From: Paenibacillus sp. DCT19
Lineage (GTDB): Bacteria; Bacillota; Bacilli; Paenibacillales; Paenibacillaceae
DNA: 64,000 nt
Assembly (NCBI RefSeq): GCF_003268635.1
Contig: NZ_CP029639.1
Span: 246,001-310,000, forward strand
Direction: 5' to 3'
The position numbers and the translations under genes were made by a program. Position 1 is the first letter of the stretch. The number at the start of each line of letters is the position of its first letter. The notes under the pieces are model-generated. The model had not been told where the DNA came from. It ran no database searches and saw only the letters and a program-made list of their open reading frames with translations. Positions 18,423 to 28,550 of this stretch are shown piece after piece.

Positions 18423-21400
18423 TTATCCTGACCAGTCCCGCCGACGTGTGAATAGATCTGTCAGCTCATCTGTCGAGAGCTCTGTTATCCAGTTCTCGGA
18501 GCTGGTAATGATATTGTCGCTAAGCTGTTGCTTGCTCTCCAGCATCTCGTCGATGCGCTCCTCCAGTGTGCCCAGGGAGATAAATTTGTGCACCTGAACA
18601 TCCTTGGTCTGACCCATCCGATAAGCCCGATCAGTGGCTTGGTTTTCCACGGCAGGGTTCCACCAACGGTCAAAATGGAATACGTGATTGGCGGCTGTCA
18701 GATTAAGACCCACACCGCCAGCTTTAATCGAAAGAATAAAGACAGATGGCTGTTCTGCTGCAGGAAGTGTCCGTGACTGGAACTGATCGATCATGCGATC
18801 TCGTCCTGTTTTGGAAGTCCCACCATGCAGATACAACACAGGTTCTTGCAGTTCTTGTTGCAGCACTTGTTGTAACATCTGCCCCATACCAATGTATTGG
18901 GTAAAGATAAGGCAGCGCTCGCCCTCTTCTCGCAACTCACGGACAAGCTCCATCAACCGTTCCAGTTTAGCAGATCGGCTAACGAGCATTGCCATGTCTT
19001 GTGGGCTGTACACGTCGTACGTTGCACCTGAGTCCTCCGATGTCACGGTCTCTGGAAGAGCTTCCTTGGTCAGCAGCAGTGGATGATCGCAGAGCTGCTT
19101 CAATTGCGTCAGTGCAGAGAGGATCGCACCTTTGCGCTTAATACCTTCTAGCTCTTTCATCTTATCCATCAGAGCTTGAACGGATTGGTCATATAGAGCA
19201 CTTTGTTCACCGGTAAGGTGAATGTAGGTTTTCATCTCGTTTTTGTCCGGCAGATCAAGCTGGATATTCGGATCTTTTTTCTTGCGGCGCAGCATGAACG
19301 GCTTCACTAATTGCTGCAGGTCCTGCATACGCTGCTCATCCTTATCCTTTTCAATAGCACTGATAAATCGGGTTTGGAATGCTCGTGCACTGCCCAGATA
19401 ACCCGGATTAATAAAGTCATAGATGGACCATAGCTCAGCCAATCGATTTTCGATCGGTGTACCCGTCAATGCGATTCGGTGTTTCGCAGGGAAACTGCGA
19501 ACGGCCATCGATTGCTTCGTTTGGGCATTTTTAATATTTTGTGCTTCATCAAGGCAGATGGATGCCCAGGTATAGGACTGCAGCATCTCTTGATCGAGCG
19601 TTGCCGTTGCATAGGATGTAATAATGATATCCACCTGCTCTGTAGCTGAGCGGAATGCTTCTTCGCTAAGTCGTTTGGCTCCATAATGCAGCATCACGTT
19701 TATGGAAGGTGCGAATCGGCTAATCTCTTTCTGCCAGTTGCCTAGTACGGATGTTGGACAGATGAGAAGCGCTGGTGCTTGCCCTGGGGAACGTGTTTCA
19801 TTTTCCTTCAGATGCAGCAGATATGTGATGAACTGGATCGTCTTACCGAGTCCCATATCATCGGCAAGGCATGCACCGAGTCCGAACCGGCGCAAGAATC
19901 CGAGCCATGCAAAGCCTTCCTTCTGATAGGAACGAAGCTCAGCTTGTAGCCCTTCCGGAATAGGTAGGGAAGGTGCACCACCTTGTCCGCCTCCGAGCTG
20001 TGCAATCACCCTGTGTAGATGTTCATTCAGCTCTACCTCCAGCTGGATGTTTTCATTCGCTTGTGGCTGCTCTTCTTCCTCGGCTTGCTGCCCTTCCTTC
20101 CATTTCTGGTTGCGATATTCCCGTTGTTCATTGTGCAACAGATGCAGGTGCAGAATATCTTGGAAGGAGAGACCTTGCTCCCGATCCACGCCGCCCATCG
20201 CTCTTCGAATCTGCTCAAGCAGAGCAGGATCCAGAGGAACCCATTCTCCGCGAAAACGAACGAGCCGTTCATTACGAGCCACTAGATCAGCAAATTCCTC
20301 TTCCGTCAGATCTGAGTCGCCAATAGCTATGCGCCAGTCAAAATGAATGATGGAGTCCAGTCCGAAGAAGGACTGTCCGCGTTCACTGCCTTCCTCCGGC
20401 TTAACCTTCGCACGCAGCTTCGGCTTTTTCTTCCGTGCAGCTTCCCACCAGCCTGGCAGCAATACTTGCCAGCCTGACTCCAGTAGTCGTCCGCTGTCAA
20501 TCGTGAGAAACTGCCACGCCTCCTGATCTCCTAGCGGATCGCTGAGTACATCACGGCTACCACTGACCTCACGGCTAATGCGTGGGAGATGTGCCCGCAA
20601 TTGTTCCAGCCATGCGGCAGATCGATCTATAATGAAGGCTGTCCAGCCTTCAGGCCATTCCCCCTCTAGCCGGCCACGCGAATCCAGTCGCACTGGAATG
20701 AGTGAAGAGGCATCCAGCTTGTTTTGCAGCACCAATCGTAATCGCCATGAAGGCTCATCATCGTCTGGTTCCAGCAATTGTAGAAGTGGCCGGAAGGGAG
20801 CGGCATCTGCTTTCCAGCCGATAGAGACGAGCCATGATTGGGCATCCATGCCAAATGTCCGCGGAGGTTCGCCATTCTGCGGGAATAGCTGCGGGAACTC
20901 GCGTCTCAGATCTGTGGCTGCTTCCTCCGTGCTGTACCATCGCTGGAATACGGAAGCGGAGTAGGCAGCACCTAGACCTTCGGTATAGCTCTCATCGGTT
21001 TGCTCGATGGCTTTGGTCAGCGCGGCCCGATCCTGTTGCTTCAACCGGTCTAGATCCCAGATCCATTGCAATTGCCCTGTGCGATGAGCCGCAAAGCTAG
21101 GAATATATTTACGATCTTCAATCGTGGAAGCCAGCACTGGAGCAAGCTGAATCAGATGGGCAGCCTGCTCATCCCATCTCCATTCAATATGCAGTAAGGT
21201 GTGCATATCTGCGAAGAAAGGGATCACTTCTTCTGCGGGCAGCACGACAAGTTCAATGTCTTCAAGCTGGCGGATTTCGAGCTCCGTACCATAGAACGAA
21301 GGAGCATGCCAAGCGAATAACCGTTGCTTGAGTGATTGTCCGGATACAAAGTGGTGGGTATTGAGTGCGCCATAAAACAGGGCATCCCCGTATCCCGTTA

Positions 21401-21449
21401 AGGCAACGTGAACTTCAATCGTTTCGGTGTAAGGATGGTTAAGGCTCAT
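18423..21449 (-). CDS. SNF2-family helicase (YwqA-like)
   Basis: Swi2/Snf2-type ATPase of 1008 residues. The N-terminal ~450 residues are the bacterial SNF2-associated region; the ATPase lobe follows with motif I ADDMGLGKT near residue 530, motif II DEAQ, motif III ALTGTPIENRL, and in the second lobe motif V-VI SIKAGGVGLNLTAANHV and QATDRAYRMGQ. It translocates on double-stranded DNA; its cellular role in Bacillota is poorly defined. The ATG overlaps the stop of the SWIM zinc-finger gene by four bases (ATGA), so the two are co-translated. In Bacillus subtilis the equivalents are ywqA and ywqB, also adjacent. Confidence 0.95.
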   Translation of the reverse strand: MSLNHPYTETIEVHVALTGYGDALFYGALNTHHFVSGQSLKQRLFAWHAPSFYGTELEIRQLEDIELVVLPAEEVIPFFADMHTLLHIEWRWDEQAAHLIQLAPVLASTIEDRKYIPSFAAHRTGQLQWIWDLDRLKQQDRAALTKAIEQTDESYTEGLGAAYSASVFQRWYSTEEAATDLRREFPQLFPQNGEPPRTFGMDAQSWLVSIGWKADAAPFRPLLQLLEPDDDEPSWRLRLVLQNKLDASSLIPVRLDSRGRLEGEWPEGWTAFIIDRSAAWLEQLRAHLPRISREVSGSRDVLSDPLGDQEAWQFLTIDSGRLLESGWQVLLPGWWEAARKKKPKLRAKVKPEEGSERGQSFFGLDSIIHFDWRIAIGDSDLTEEEFADLVARNERLVRFRGEWVPLDPALLEQIRRAMGGVDREQGLSFQDILHLHLLHNEQREYRNQKWKEGQQAEEEEQPQANENIQLEVELNEHLHRVIAQLGGGQGGAPSLPIPEGLQAELRSYQKEGFAWLGFLRRFGLGACLADDMGLGKTIQFITYLLHLKENETRSPGQAPALLICPTSVLGNWQKEISRFAPSINVMLHYGAKRLSEEAFRSATEQVDIIITSYATATLDQEMLQSYTWASICLDEAQNIKNAQTKQSMAVRSFPAKHRIALTGTPIENRLAELWSIYDFINPGYLGSARAFQTRFISAIEKDKDEQRMQDLQQLVKPFMLRRKKKDPNIQLDLPDKNEMKTYIHLTGEQSALYDQSVQALMDKMKELEGIKRKGAILSALTQLKQLCDHPLLLTKEALPETVTSEDSGATYDVYSPQDMAMLVSRSAKLERLMELVRELREEGERCLIFTQYIGMGQMLQQVLQQELQEPVLYLHGGTSKTGRDRMIDQFQSRTLPAAEQPSVFILSIKAGGVGLNLTAANHVFHFDRWWNPAVENQATDRAYRMGQTKDVQVHKFISLGTLEERIDEMLESKQQLSDNIITSSENWITELSTDELTDLFTRRRDWSG

Positions 21450-23221
21450 GAGATTAATTTACCTTTCCGAAGCTCTTCCTGCAGCGCACGCAGTCTGCTA
21501 TTGCGAACCGCGAGAGCCGTGATGAACTGCTCCCAGCGTTCTTCTTGCTTCAATTTTTTGTATAGTTTCGCCAGTCGTTTTAACAGCTTAACTGCTGCTT
21601 TGTACCCGTCTCTGTTTTTGTGTCCAATATAACGTTCGACGGCCTGATGGTAGAAAGGTAGAAGCAGTTCGGGTGCATCTTTCTCGATGGGTTGAAGTAC
21701 AGCGACACGGAATTCGAGTGGCTCCGCCCCCGTACTAAGTTGAAAATCGATCCAACGCCGCCACTGGCTGCGACGATGAAGTGCATCCTCATAGGCAGGC
21801 CGAGAATGGGGCAACATGCTAACTAACGTGTTCCACATCGTATCTTCTGTTTCGGGAAGCTCCTGAATAACAGTGTCCCAGAGTTGCATGTAATCATGCA
21901 ATGGATCATTGCGACGATTCGCGAGCAACGGTCCGAGCTCCGCCAGCCACTGTCCAAGCCTGTTCCAATCCAGTTGCTCAACCAGTACGTGCAGGAAGTG
22001 CAGTACATGCTCTGGTGGAATGCCATAGGCTGAGCTTCCGCTCGTTAAGATCTGCCAAGCTTCGGCATCCCGTTTCAGATGGAAGCAAATCCAGCCCTGT
22101 GCTAACACCAAAGGTAGTGGAAGCGAGGGTGGTCTTCTTTTCGTTATGCTGGTTCCTGTGCCTGAACTATTAGGGTTCATATTTAGTACACTGCCAGGAG
22201 TTGTACTAGTAGAAACGGAGTTATCACTTAATTTATGTTCAAGTTCGCGTAGAGTTGTCAATTCAGCTTCTAGCTCATCTTGTTGGTGTAGGTGAGGCAC
22301 TAGCCAGTTTAACCACAAGTCGCGATAGATGGATGTAAATACCATGATGCTGGACGTTTCAGACATCATCTGCTTACGGAGATAAGTCACCGTTTCTTCA
22401 AGCCGTTTCCAATGCTCTGCATGCTGCTCCTCATCCAGATTGGATAGGTCAAGTGGGCGATTGAGCTCCTGTTCTATATTTCTCTGAAGGGTATCTACAG
22501 CAAGCTGTGCAGGATAACTAAGATAGACAGGCGAATTGGTGTTCGGATTACGGCCAGGAATACAGAAGCGCATAAGGTACATATGCACGTGTAGGTCAAA
22601 TAGTTGATCCATGCCTGGAGACAGCTTGGGTTTAATCGCATAGAGCTCGTCCGTAGCTGCCTGTATATAGCTTGTATTTGCCGTGCCTATCCCTAGACGG
22701 CTGAGACAGCTTCGAAACAGTTTATGCCATTCCGGAATAGGTAGCTGAGCAAGATCCATAGCTTGTTCCTTTATTTGGCTGTACAGATTGTCTGGTGTCT
22801 CAAGCTCCTGTGCACGAGTTTCAAAATCCGAGCGCACCGATGATATAGCAGGGGTAGGCTTCACGGATTGTTTCAGTGCGGTGCTCGAATGTGCGTTCAC
22901 AAGGGCATGAACAGGACGTCCCGTGCTTTCAGCGTAACTCATAAGAACAGCGATCATATGTTTACAAGAGGAATGTACTGGGCAAGAACAATCGCTTGTC
23001 GGTAAGGACTGCATACTCAGCAGCACTTCATATTCTTCAGTACCTTGAACCATGGCATGAATGCCTTGCTGTTCAGTAAATGTTAATGGGCCAACACGTT
23101 TCTGTTTATAATATTGGAATCCGCGCATAATGGTCAGGTTATCGAAATGATCCGCAATTTCACGAATCAATTGTTGCCACTGTGCATCATCCATGATCAT
23201 TTCATTGGGTATGTTCATCAT
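21446..23221 (-). CDS. SWIM zinc-finger protein (YwqB-like)
   Basis: Partner of the SNF2 ATPase. The SWIM motif CxC...CxH is DCSCPVHSSCKHMIA, about residues 78-92, likely a zinc-bound DNA or protein contact. The rest is alpha-helical, with TPR-like repeats in the C-terminal half (for example VKLLKRLAKLYKKLKQEERW). The start at 23221 (MMNIPNEM) follows CCAGGAGATGGA; ATG at 23218 is equally possible, while the frame open to 23257 has no ribosome site. The gene order SWIM-SNF2 with overlapping stop and start suggests a complex. Confidence 0.88.
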   Translation of the reverse strand: MMNIPNEMIMDDAQWQQLIREIADHFDNLTIMRGFQYYKQKRVGPLTFTEQQGIHAMVQGTEEYEVLLSMQSLPTSDCSCPVHSSCKHMIAVLMSYAESTGRPVHALVNAHSSTALKQSVKPTPAISSVRSDFETRAQELETPDNLYSQIKEQAMDLAQLPIPEWHKLFRSCLSRLGIGTANTSYIQAATDELYAIKPKLSPGMDQLFDLHVHMYLMRFCIPGRNPNTNSPVYLSYPAQLAVDTLQRNIEQELNRPLDLSNLDEEQHAEHWKRLEETVTYLRKQMMSETSSIMVFTSIYRDLWLNWLVPHLHQQDELEAELTTLRELEHKLSDNSVSTSTTPGSVLNMNPNSSGTGTSITKRRPPSLPLPLVLAQGWICFHLKRDAEAWQILTSGSSAYGIPPEHVLHFLHVLVEQLDWNRLGQWLAELGPLLANRRNDPLHDYMQLWDTVIQELPETEDTMWNTLVSMLPHSRPAYEDALHRRSQWRRWIDFQLSTGAEPLEFRVAVLQPIEKDAPELLLPFYHQAVERYIGHKNRDGYKAAVKLLKRLAKLYKKLKQEERWEQFITALAVRNSRLRALQEELRKGKLIS

Positions 23222-23502
23222 TCCATCTCCTGGGGAAATCATAGGTTCATCATTCAACGCGTTCTGACGTTAAAGGTGTGAATTTAATGTATATATCATA
23301 TCAGTTATAGGACAATCCGTGCAGGAGTTCTGTAAATGAAACAGATATTTGGTGAATTCATTTCTCCGTAAAGACAAGTTCATCGTAGCCATATGTATGC
23401 GAAACTTGTGTGTATTGTGTATGCTTAGGGTATGTATTCTACTGAGGAACCATGCAGGAACAGACGATACCTAACATTAAAAGATCAGGCAGGAGAGAGC
23501 TT

Positions 23503-24333
23503 ATGAAAATACTTACCTTAAACGCACACGCTTGGGCAGAAGAAAATCAATTGAACAAGATTAGCCAATTGGCTGAATTTATTAATACACATCAGTTTGA
23601 CATCATCTCCATGCAGGAGGTCAATCAACCGATTCAGGAAGAAGCGTTAACTGCGGCAGAGCTGGAGCATTATTTTCGCATAGATTCGGACACCGTGGTC
23701 AAAAAAGACAATTATGCTTATGTGCTGTTAACACAATTATCTGAAACGTATTACTGGACCTGGATTCCTACGCATGTCGGATTCCGCACATATGATGAAG
23801 GACTGGCGATTCTGAGCCGAACGCCAATTACACAGGCTTTTGGGGAATATGTATCCCACATACAGGATTACAACAACTACCGAACACGCAAAATCGTTGG
23901 CATTCAGACGGTGGCTGATGGAGAAGAGGCGTGGTTCGTCAATGGACATTACAACTGGTGGGATGATGACCAGGAGCCTTTCAAAGGCCAATGGGATCTG
24001 ACCGAGAGCAAACTTGCGCCATATATGAATGAACCTTTGTATATGATGGGGGATTTCAATAATGTAGCGGAGATCCGGGAACAGGGGTATGACTATATGA
24101 TGAGTCATGGCTGGCATGATCTCTATACCATGGCAAAACAGAAGGACGATGGCGCAACAGTTGTGAAAGCCATTGCTGGATGGGCGAATAACAGTCAGCC
24201 ACTGCGTATTGATTATATTTTCTCGAATCGTCCTGTTCAGGCGAAGTCTTCAACGGTTGTGCTTAACGGTAAGAACGGGCCTGTTGTATCTGACCATTAT
24301 GGTGTTGCGGTCGAAATTGACATGAATAACTAA
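23503..24333 (+). CDS. Endonuclease/exonuclease/phosphatase-family hydrolase
   Basis: Metal-dependent hydrolase of the EEP superfamily, 276 residues. Motifs are LTLNAHAW, SMQEV (metal-binding glutamate), VNGHYNWWDD, MGDFNNV, LRIDYIFSN and VSDHYGVAVEI, the complete set of catalytic elements. The family includes AP endonucleases, sphingomyelinases and phosphodiesterases; there is no signal peptide, so it is probably cytoplasmic. ATG at 23503 is preceded by AGGCAGGAGAG, whereas the longer frame has none. It is monocistronic with a terminator immediately after. The specific substrate is unknown. Confidence 0.85.
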   Translation: MKILTLNAHAWAEENQLNKISQLAEFINTHQFDIISMQEVNQPIQEEALTAAELEHYFRIDSDTVVKKDNYAYVLLTQLSETYYWTWIPTHVGFRTYDEGLAILSRTPITQAFGEYVSHIQDYNNYRTRKIVGIQTVADGEEAWFVNGHYNWWDDDQEPFKGQWDLTESKLAPYMNEPLYMMGDFNNVAEIREQGYDYMMSHGWHDLYTMAKQKDDGATVVKAIAGWANNSQPLRIDYIFSNRPVQAKSSTVVLNGKNGPVVSDHYGVAVEIDMNN

Positions 24334-24345
24334 GGTAAACCAAGC

Positions 24346-24397
24346 AAAAAGCCTCCGCTGACTTCCAAATAAGGAATGGCAGGACGGAGGCTCTTTG
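24346..24397 (+). terminator. Rho-independent terminator
   Basis: GCCTCCG (24351-24357) pairs with CGGAGGC (24385-24391), extended by AAAAAG/CTCTTT, with a large inner loop. It lies directly after the EEP hydrolase gene and before the convergent gene. Confidence 0.75.
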
Positions 24398-24455
24398 GCG
24401 TCTAAGCATATATGTACATATAACTTCAAGGGTATCTTGCATGTTAAAACTGAGG

Positions 24456-25283
24456 TTATTCGAGCGATAACATCTTATGCACGAATGTTTTGAGATCTGC
24501 GCTGGTGTGGCTCAGCTTATCAATACTTTCCATGAACTCACTTACGAGCTGTGCTTGATCTACCGTTGCCGTTGTAATCTGACCAATCTCTTGTTCCATA
24601 TGTTTCATAGAGTCCTGAACACTCCCGAGGGAGGTTTCAATATCGGCTGCCGCTTGTTTCGTATGATCGGACAATTTGCGGACTTCGCTCGCAACGACCC
24701 CGAAGCCACTACCCAGATCACCTACGCGAGCAGCTTCAATCATCGCATTCAAGCCAAGCAGGTTCGTTTGTTCGGATACTTCACGGATCACGTTGGTTAC
24801 TTTGGTTACACTTACCGAATTCTCTACCGCTTGCTTGGAGTTACGCAGAATCTCTTCTGATGTCGCAGATAGCTCTTCTGAATGTGCAGCGATTTGTTGA
24901 ATGCCACCAACGAGGGCGTTAATTGTACTTTCATTTTCACTAATTAGCGACTCTAGCGTCATGTGATTATCCAGTGCATAGTTTACACCCAGAATACCTA
25001 CAACCTGATCATTTTCTTTAATGGGAATGAGAATGGCATCGAATGGTCTACCTTGCAGATCGCCAGGCATCCGTGCCACGGTACGTGTATCTTTGTTAAC
25101 TAACATTTTGAAATTCTTATAGTCATCATGCAGCTCATCGCCGACTTTTACACCGATCTCCAGACTTTTTGCTTCGGAAAAATATAAAACTTTCTCATGA
25201 TCATTAATAGAGATGGATACATCATCACGGAACATTTGACTGACAAAAGGCATTGCATTTACCAAAGATTCAAGCGTATTCAA
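24456..25283 (-). CDS. Soluble methyl-accepting chemotaxis-like protein
   Basis: Cytoplasmic signalling protein of 275 residues without membrane segments. Residues ~1-115 look like a small sensor domain (PAS-like; [40 protein letters not shown]). Residues ~125-270 form an MCP signalling hairpin with the tip [21 protein letters not shown]. The short hairpin and lack of HAMP indicate a soluble receptor or a methyl-accepting-like regulator. The start is TTG behind GGAAAGGAAAG. Upstream is a MITE-like element and the divergent GH88/105 gene. Confidence 0.85.
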   Translation of the reverse strand: MNTLESLVNAMPFVSQMFRDDVSISINDHEKVLYFSEAKSLEIGVKVGDELHDDYKNFKMLVNKDTRTVARMPGDLQGRPFDAILIPIKENDQVVGILGVNYALDNHMTLESLISENESTINALVGGIQQIAAHSEELSATSEEILRNSKQAVENSVSVTKVTNVIREVSEQTNLLGLNAMIEAARVGDLGSGFGVVASEVRKLSDHTKQAAADIETSLGSVQDSMKHMEQEIGQITTATVDQAQLVSEFMESIDKLSHTSADLKTFVHKMLSLE

Positions 25284-25387
25284 ATTTCATCTTTCCTTTC
25301 CAATACAAAAAGTGGAATTTCCAGTCTAATACCTATATCGGCAAGGCATTCCTTTTTTTAAACCATTGTTTAAATATTTGTAGAGGT

Positions 25388-25558
25388 TGTTCAAAAAGTT
25401 CGCTTTTGATTACGAAGGATGCACGAGCAGCATCTCAGTACCGAGAAGATGGAATTCAGCCGAAATGTCCGTTGCTCACGTAGTCCTGCCTACGCTCTGC
25501 TACTCCATTTCTATCTTCATCCCATCTTCTCGGTACTGAAAACCGCCCTTTTTGAACA
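25388..25558. repeat. MITE-like palindromic element
   Basis: TGTTCAAAAAG (25388-25398) and CTTTTTGAACA (25548-25558) are perfect 11-base terminal inverted repeats. Inside, TCAGTACCGAGAAGATGG (25435-25452) has its exact complement at 25522-25539. No gene is present. The nested inverted repeats, size of about 170 bases and intergenic location fit a non-autonomous element or dispersed REP-like repeat. The rest of the 25284-25782 gap holds the GH88/105 upstream region. Confidence 0.65.
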
Positions 25559-25580
25559 TGCACTTGTTAGGAAGTAATAT

Positions 25581-25594
25581 TGTAAGCGTAAACA
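25581..25594 (+). promoter_or_regulatory. Candidate cre site upstream of the GH88/105 gene
   Basis: TGTAAGCGTAAACA matches 13 of 14 positions of the CcpA consensus, about 190 bases before the start codon. Catabolite repression of a polysaccharide-degradation gene is expected. Confidence 0.5.
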
Positions 25595-25782
25595 AAAATC
25601 TGTAGCCATGAGCAAACATGTCAGGTATACTGGGTGTAATATTGACCGATCACAAAACGATAAAGCAATCTATTGTATCGATAATTAAGGGGATATCCTA
25701 CTTAGGTTAAGCGCTATACTTAATGGTTTTTCCCCCAGCATATTTATTATTTTATTCCACGGGAGAGGAAAGTGGGGATTTC

Positions 25783-28086
25783 ATGACAACCTATTTCAGT
25801 GAACCACAGAGCATGTACTATCGTTTCGGGGATGATCAGGATCAGGTATTGAAGGTACTGGCTGAGCGATATATCGGAGCCAATGCCCAAGCTGATTTCG
25901 TATATCGTTTATTTCAGAAGTCGGGCATTATGCAGAATGACAAAGGCTTGTATGATCTGAATTTAGGTAAACGCTTTCCAGAAGCTGAGAAAGGGCAGAT
26001 CGTCTACGCGGCAGCGCTGGTCTGGGGGGATGAACACCGTAACCTGGATGTACTTATCCGCTGTTATGGCCCTGTTCGATTTTATTTTAACGAGCAACTC
26101 GTGTACCGCTCTACAGTTATAGATGAGATTACCCCAGATGCAACGGTGAAATTGGGAATTGATATTAAACCAGGCTGGAATACGCTGCTGTTACAAATGA
26201 GCTGTACTCCTGCTGGCTTTGGATGTCAGTTTGGATCTGACGAGGGTAAGGTTCGCATTTTGAATGTGCTCTCTCCTTTTGAAGATAGACTGGGGCAGGC
26301 AGGCTGGGTTTATTCCAATCTCTCAAACCAAGATATTTCGTTAACACTCCATCCCTCCGGTGGTGGACAAACTGCGCTGAATTTAATAGGAAAAGAACAG
26401 GATACTGGGCTGACATGGTTCCCTAACCCAGAATGGTCAGAAGCACAACAAGCCATGCCTGCTCTGGAGCGCATATATGGACATCTTCCTGGTCACCGGG
26501 TGTATGCAAGAACTCATCTGAACAATAGTGATGCGACAGGGGCGAAGGTTCAACTATCTGGAGCCTGCTCTGGTCCGCTTCAAGTATGGTACCAAGGTGA
26601 GGAAGTGATCCGGCTCTCCGAAGCAGGTTCATTTAAGGAGGAAGTGGATGCTTCTTTTGGACGGAGCGAATTGTTGGTGTGCAGTGAATGTAGCGATGCT
26701 GAGACGCCATGGCAATTTACATTAACTGCCTCGGTAAATGGAAAAGAATTAAAGTTCGAACTGCCGCAGCGCGTACACGGTGTATCCGGAGAATCATGGT
26801 TATATGCTGGGCCGTTCAAGACTGGAGCTGAACCGGCGGCGCAGGATATGAACCGATTCGACAAGGTGTACGCAACGGGGGCATCCCCATCCGATCGTTT
26901 ATCAGAGGAGAAAACGTATTGGCGACTGGATCGTCCAGATGCTTGGGTACGTCCGTACTATGAGAATGCGATGCTTAGTAACAAGTGGACGGTAGGTAGC
27001 GTGACCAACTATGGACGTTGGGATTATCCACTCGGTGTAACCGTATATGGCTTGTTACAGGCTGGTCGTCATTTACAGCGACCGGATATTACGCGGTATG
27101 CGGCTGAACATGTACAGACATGTACTCGAATGTACGAATATTCGTTGTGGGATCGTGAGCAATATGGATTCCCGGCGGTAAACCAGCAGCTCGTAATGCT
27201 CAAGATGTTGGACAATTGTGGTTCGTTTGGCTCAGCGATGCTGGAAGCGTATTCAGAGCATAGGGAACCGACAGCCCTCCCGATTGCGGCGCGGATTGCT
27301 GACTTTATGTTATCTCGCTTGGAACGCCGGGAGGATGGTGCTTTTTACCGCGAGTGCACTGGGGAGTATGCTGAGAACACGATGTGGGCGGACGATCTGT
27401 ATATGAGCACACCGTTTCTGGTTCGTTATGCCCGTTTGACGGGAAATACAGCGGCTCTGGATGAGGCAGCAAGACAGTTTTTGTTATATCGTAAGTATCT
27501 ATTTATGTCTGATTACAAGATCATGGCCCATGTATATGACTTCAAATATGGGCAAGCGACACGAGTACCGTGGGGACGGGGAAATGGTTGGACGCTATTC
27601 TCGTTAACGGAGGTGCTGGAGGCTCTTCCTGAAGGACATACGGATCGCCCAGCGTTGATTGATTTTTATAATGAACTGTGTGAGGGGTATGCTGCACTTC
27701 AAGACCCGAGTGGGTTATGGCACCAGGTACTAAATGATGCAGGTACGTACCTGGAGGCGTCATGTACAGCCATGTTTGCTTATGGATTTTCCCGAGGTGT
27801 TCGATTTGGATGGTTCCATCATCCCGAACGTTATATTCTAGCGGCGCAGAAGGCGTGGAATGGATTAACGAAGTATGCGATTGACCGCCAAGGTAATGTT
27901 CATGGGGTATGTAGTGGATCGAGATACGCATTCACAGCAGAATATTACAACAAGGATTTACTGACCGTCACCAACGACAACCACGGGATTGGAATTATGA
28001 TGCTGGCGGGTACAGAGCTTGCTCGAATGAAAGGGCATTTAAGTCAATCTGCTGCGAGTCAGACCAAGACCGCACTGCATTCCTAG
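25783..28086 (+). CDS. GH88/GH105 unsaturated glycuronyl hydrolase with N-terminal beta-domain
   Basis: Predicted cytoplasmic hydrolase of 767 residues. The C-terminal ~390 residues form an alpha/alpha-barrel like YesR/YteR (GH105): WTVGSVTNYGRWDYPLGVTV, ENTMWADDLYMSTPFLVRYA with the catalytic-type aspartate, and VPWGRGNGWTLFSLTEVLEA. These enzymes remove the unsaturated uronic acid left by polysaccharide lyases on rhamnogalacturonan or related chains. The N-terminal ~370 residues are beta-rich and unassigned; such long forms occur in Paenibacillus. The start at 25783 follows GAGGAAAGTGGGG. There is no signal peptide. It has its own terminator. Confidence 0.85.
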   Translation: MTTYFSEPQSMYYRFGDDQDQVLKVLAERYIGANAQADFVYRLFQKSGIMQNDKGLYDLNLGKRFPEAEKGQIVYAAALVWGDEHRNLDVLIRCYGPVRFYFNEQLVYRSTVIDEITPDATVKLGIDIKPGWNTLLLQMSCTPAGFGCQFGSDEGKVRILNVLSPFEDRLGQAGWVYSNLSNQDISLTLHPSGGGQTALNLIGKEQDTGLTWFPNPEWSEAQQAMPALERIYGHLPGHRVYARTHLNNSDATGAKVQLSGACSGPLQVWYQGEEVIRLSEAGSFKEEVDASFGRSELLVCSECSDAETPWQFTLTASVNGKELKFELPQRVHGVSGESWLYAGPFKTGAEPAAQDMNRFDKVYATGASPSDRLSEEKTYWRLDRPDAWVRPYYENAMLSNKWTVGSVTNYGRWDYPLGVTVYGLLQAGRHLQRPDITRYAAEHVQTCTRMYEYSLWDREQYGFPAVNQQLVMLKMLDNCGSFGSAMLEAYSEHREPTALPIAARIADFMLSRLERREDGAFYRECTGEYAENTMWADDLYMSTPFLVRYARLTGNTAALDEAARQFLLYRKYLFMSDYKIMAHVYDFKYGQATRVPWGRGNGWTLFSLTEVLEALPEGHTDRPALIDFYNELCEGYAALQDPSGLWHQVLNDAGTYLEASCTAMFAYGFSRGVRFGWFHHPERYILAAQKAWNGLTKYAIDRQGNVHGVCSGSRYAFTAEYYNKDLLTVTNDNHGIGIMMLAGTELARMKGHLSQSAASQTKTALHS

Positions 28087-28165
28087 TTTGTTGAAGTGAT
28101 ACGTGGTATGTATCTCTGGGTACTATCTCAGTTTATGTGCTCCGTGTAGCTCTATATGTTCTATC

Positions 28166-28214
28166 TAGCCTGGTTACGGATTCTCTATTGGAGATCGGTG
28201 ACAAGGCTATTTTT
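28166..28214 (+). terminator. Rho-independent terminator
   Basis: TAGCCTGGTTAC-GGATTCTC pairs, with a few mismatches, with GAGATCGGTGACAAGGCTA around TATTG and is followed by five T. It ends the GH88/105 transcript. Confidence 0.8.
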
Positions 28215-28343
28215 ATAAAATAATTGACAAATTGTTCCATGGGTTGATATGATGCTTCCAACACGATTTAGATTTATAAATCGATTTAAACGCTGATTTA
28301 ATTACTATATAGATTGACTAGACATTTACACAAGAACGAAGAG

Positions 28344-28480
28344 GACGGAAATAACGTGAAGAAGCGGAGCGTTCGTCTTTATCCCCGGATTTTACCCTTT
28401 GGAAAAGGGAATCAGAAAAATCTGGGGATAACAGCGATCGGAAGGTTGTTCTGTCATCGGAGTGGTCAGTGTGAATCTTT
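28344..28480. repeat. Structured noncoding segment, possible dispersed element
   Basis: ATCCCCGGATTTT (28381-28393) pairs with AAAAATCTGGGGAT (28416-28429), with one G-U pair, and encloses the hairpin CCCTTTGGAAAAGGG (28395-28409). Flanking sequence (GAAGCGGAGCGTTCGTCTTT, then GCGATCGGAAGGTTGTTCTG) is GC-rich relative to the surrounding AT-rich spacer. No reading frame fits. I suspect a repeated structured RNA or DNA element, but its recurrence cannot be tested here. The rest of the 28087-28550 gap holds the terminator and an AT-rich presumed promoter region. Confidence 0.45.
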
Positions 28481-28550
28481 TTAGTTCAATTTATATAGTT
28501 TAATTACTGCTTTAATTTTCACATTATGAAAGTTATAGAGGTGAACGACT

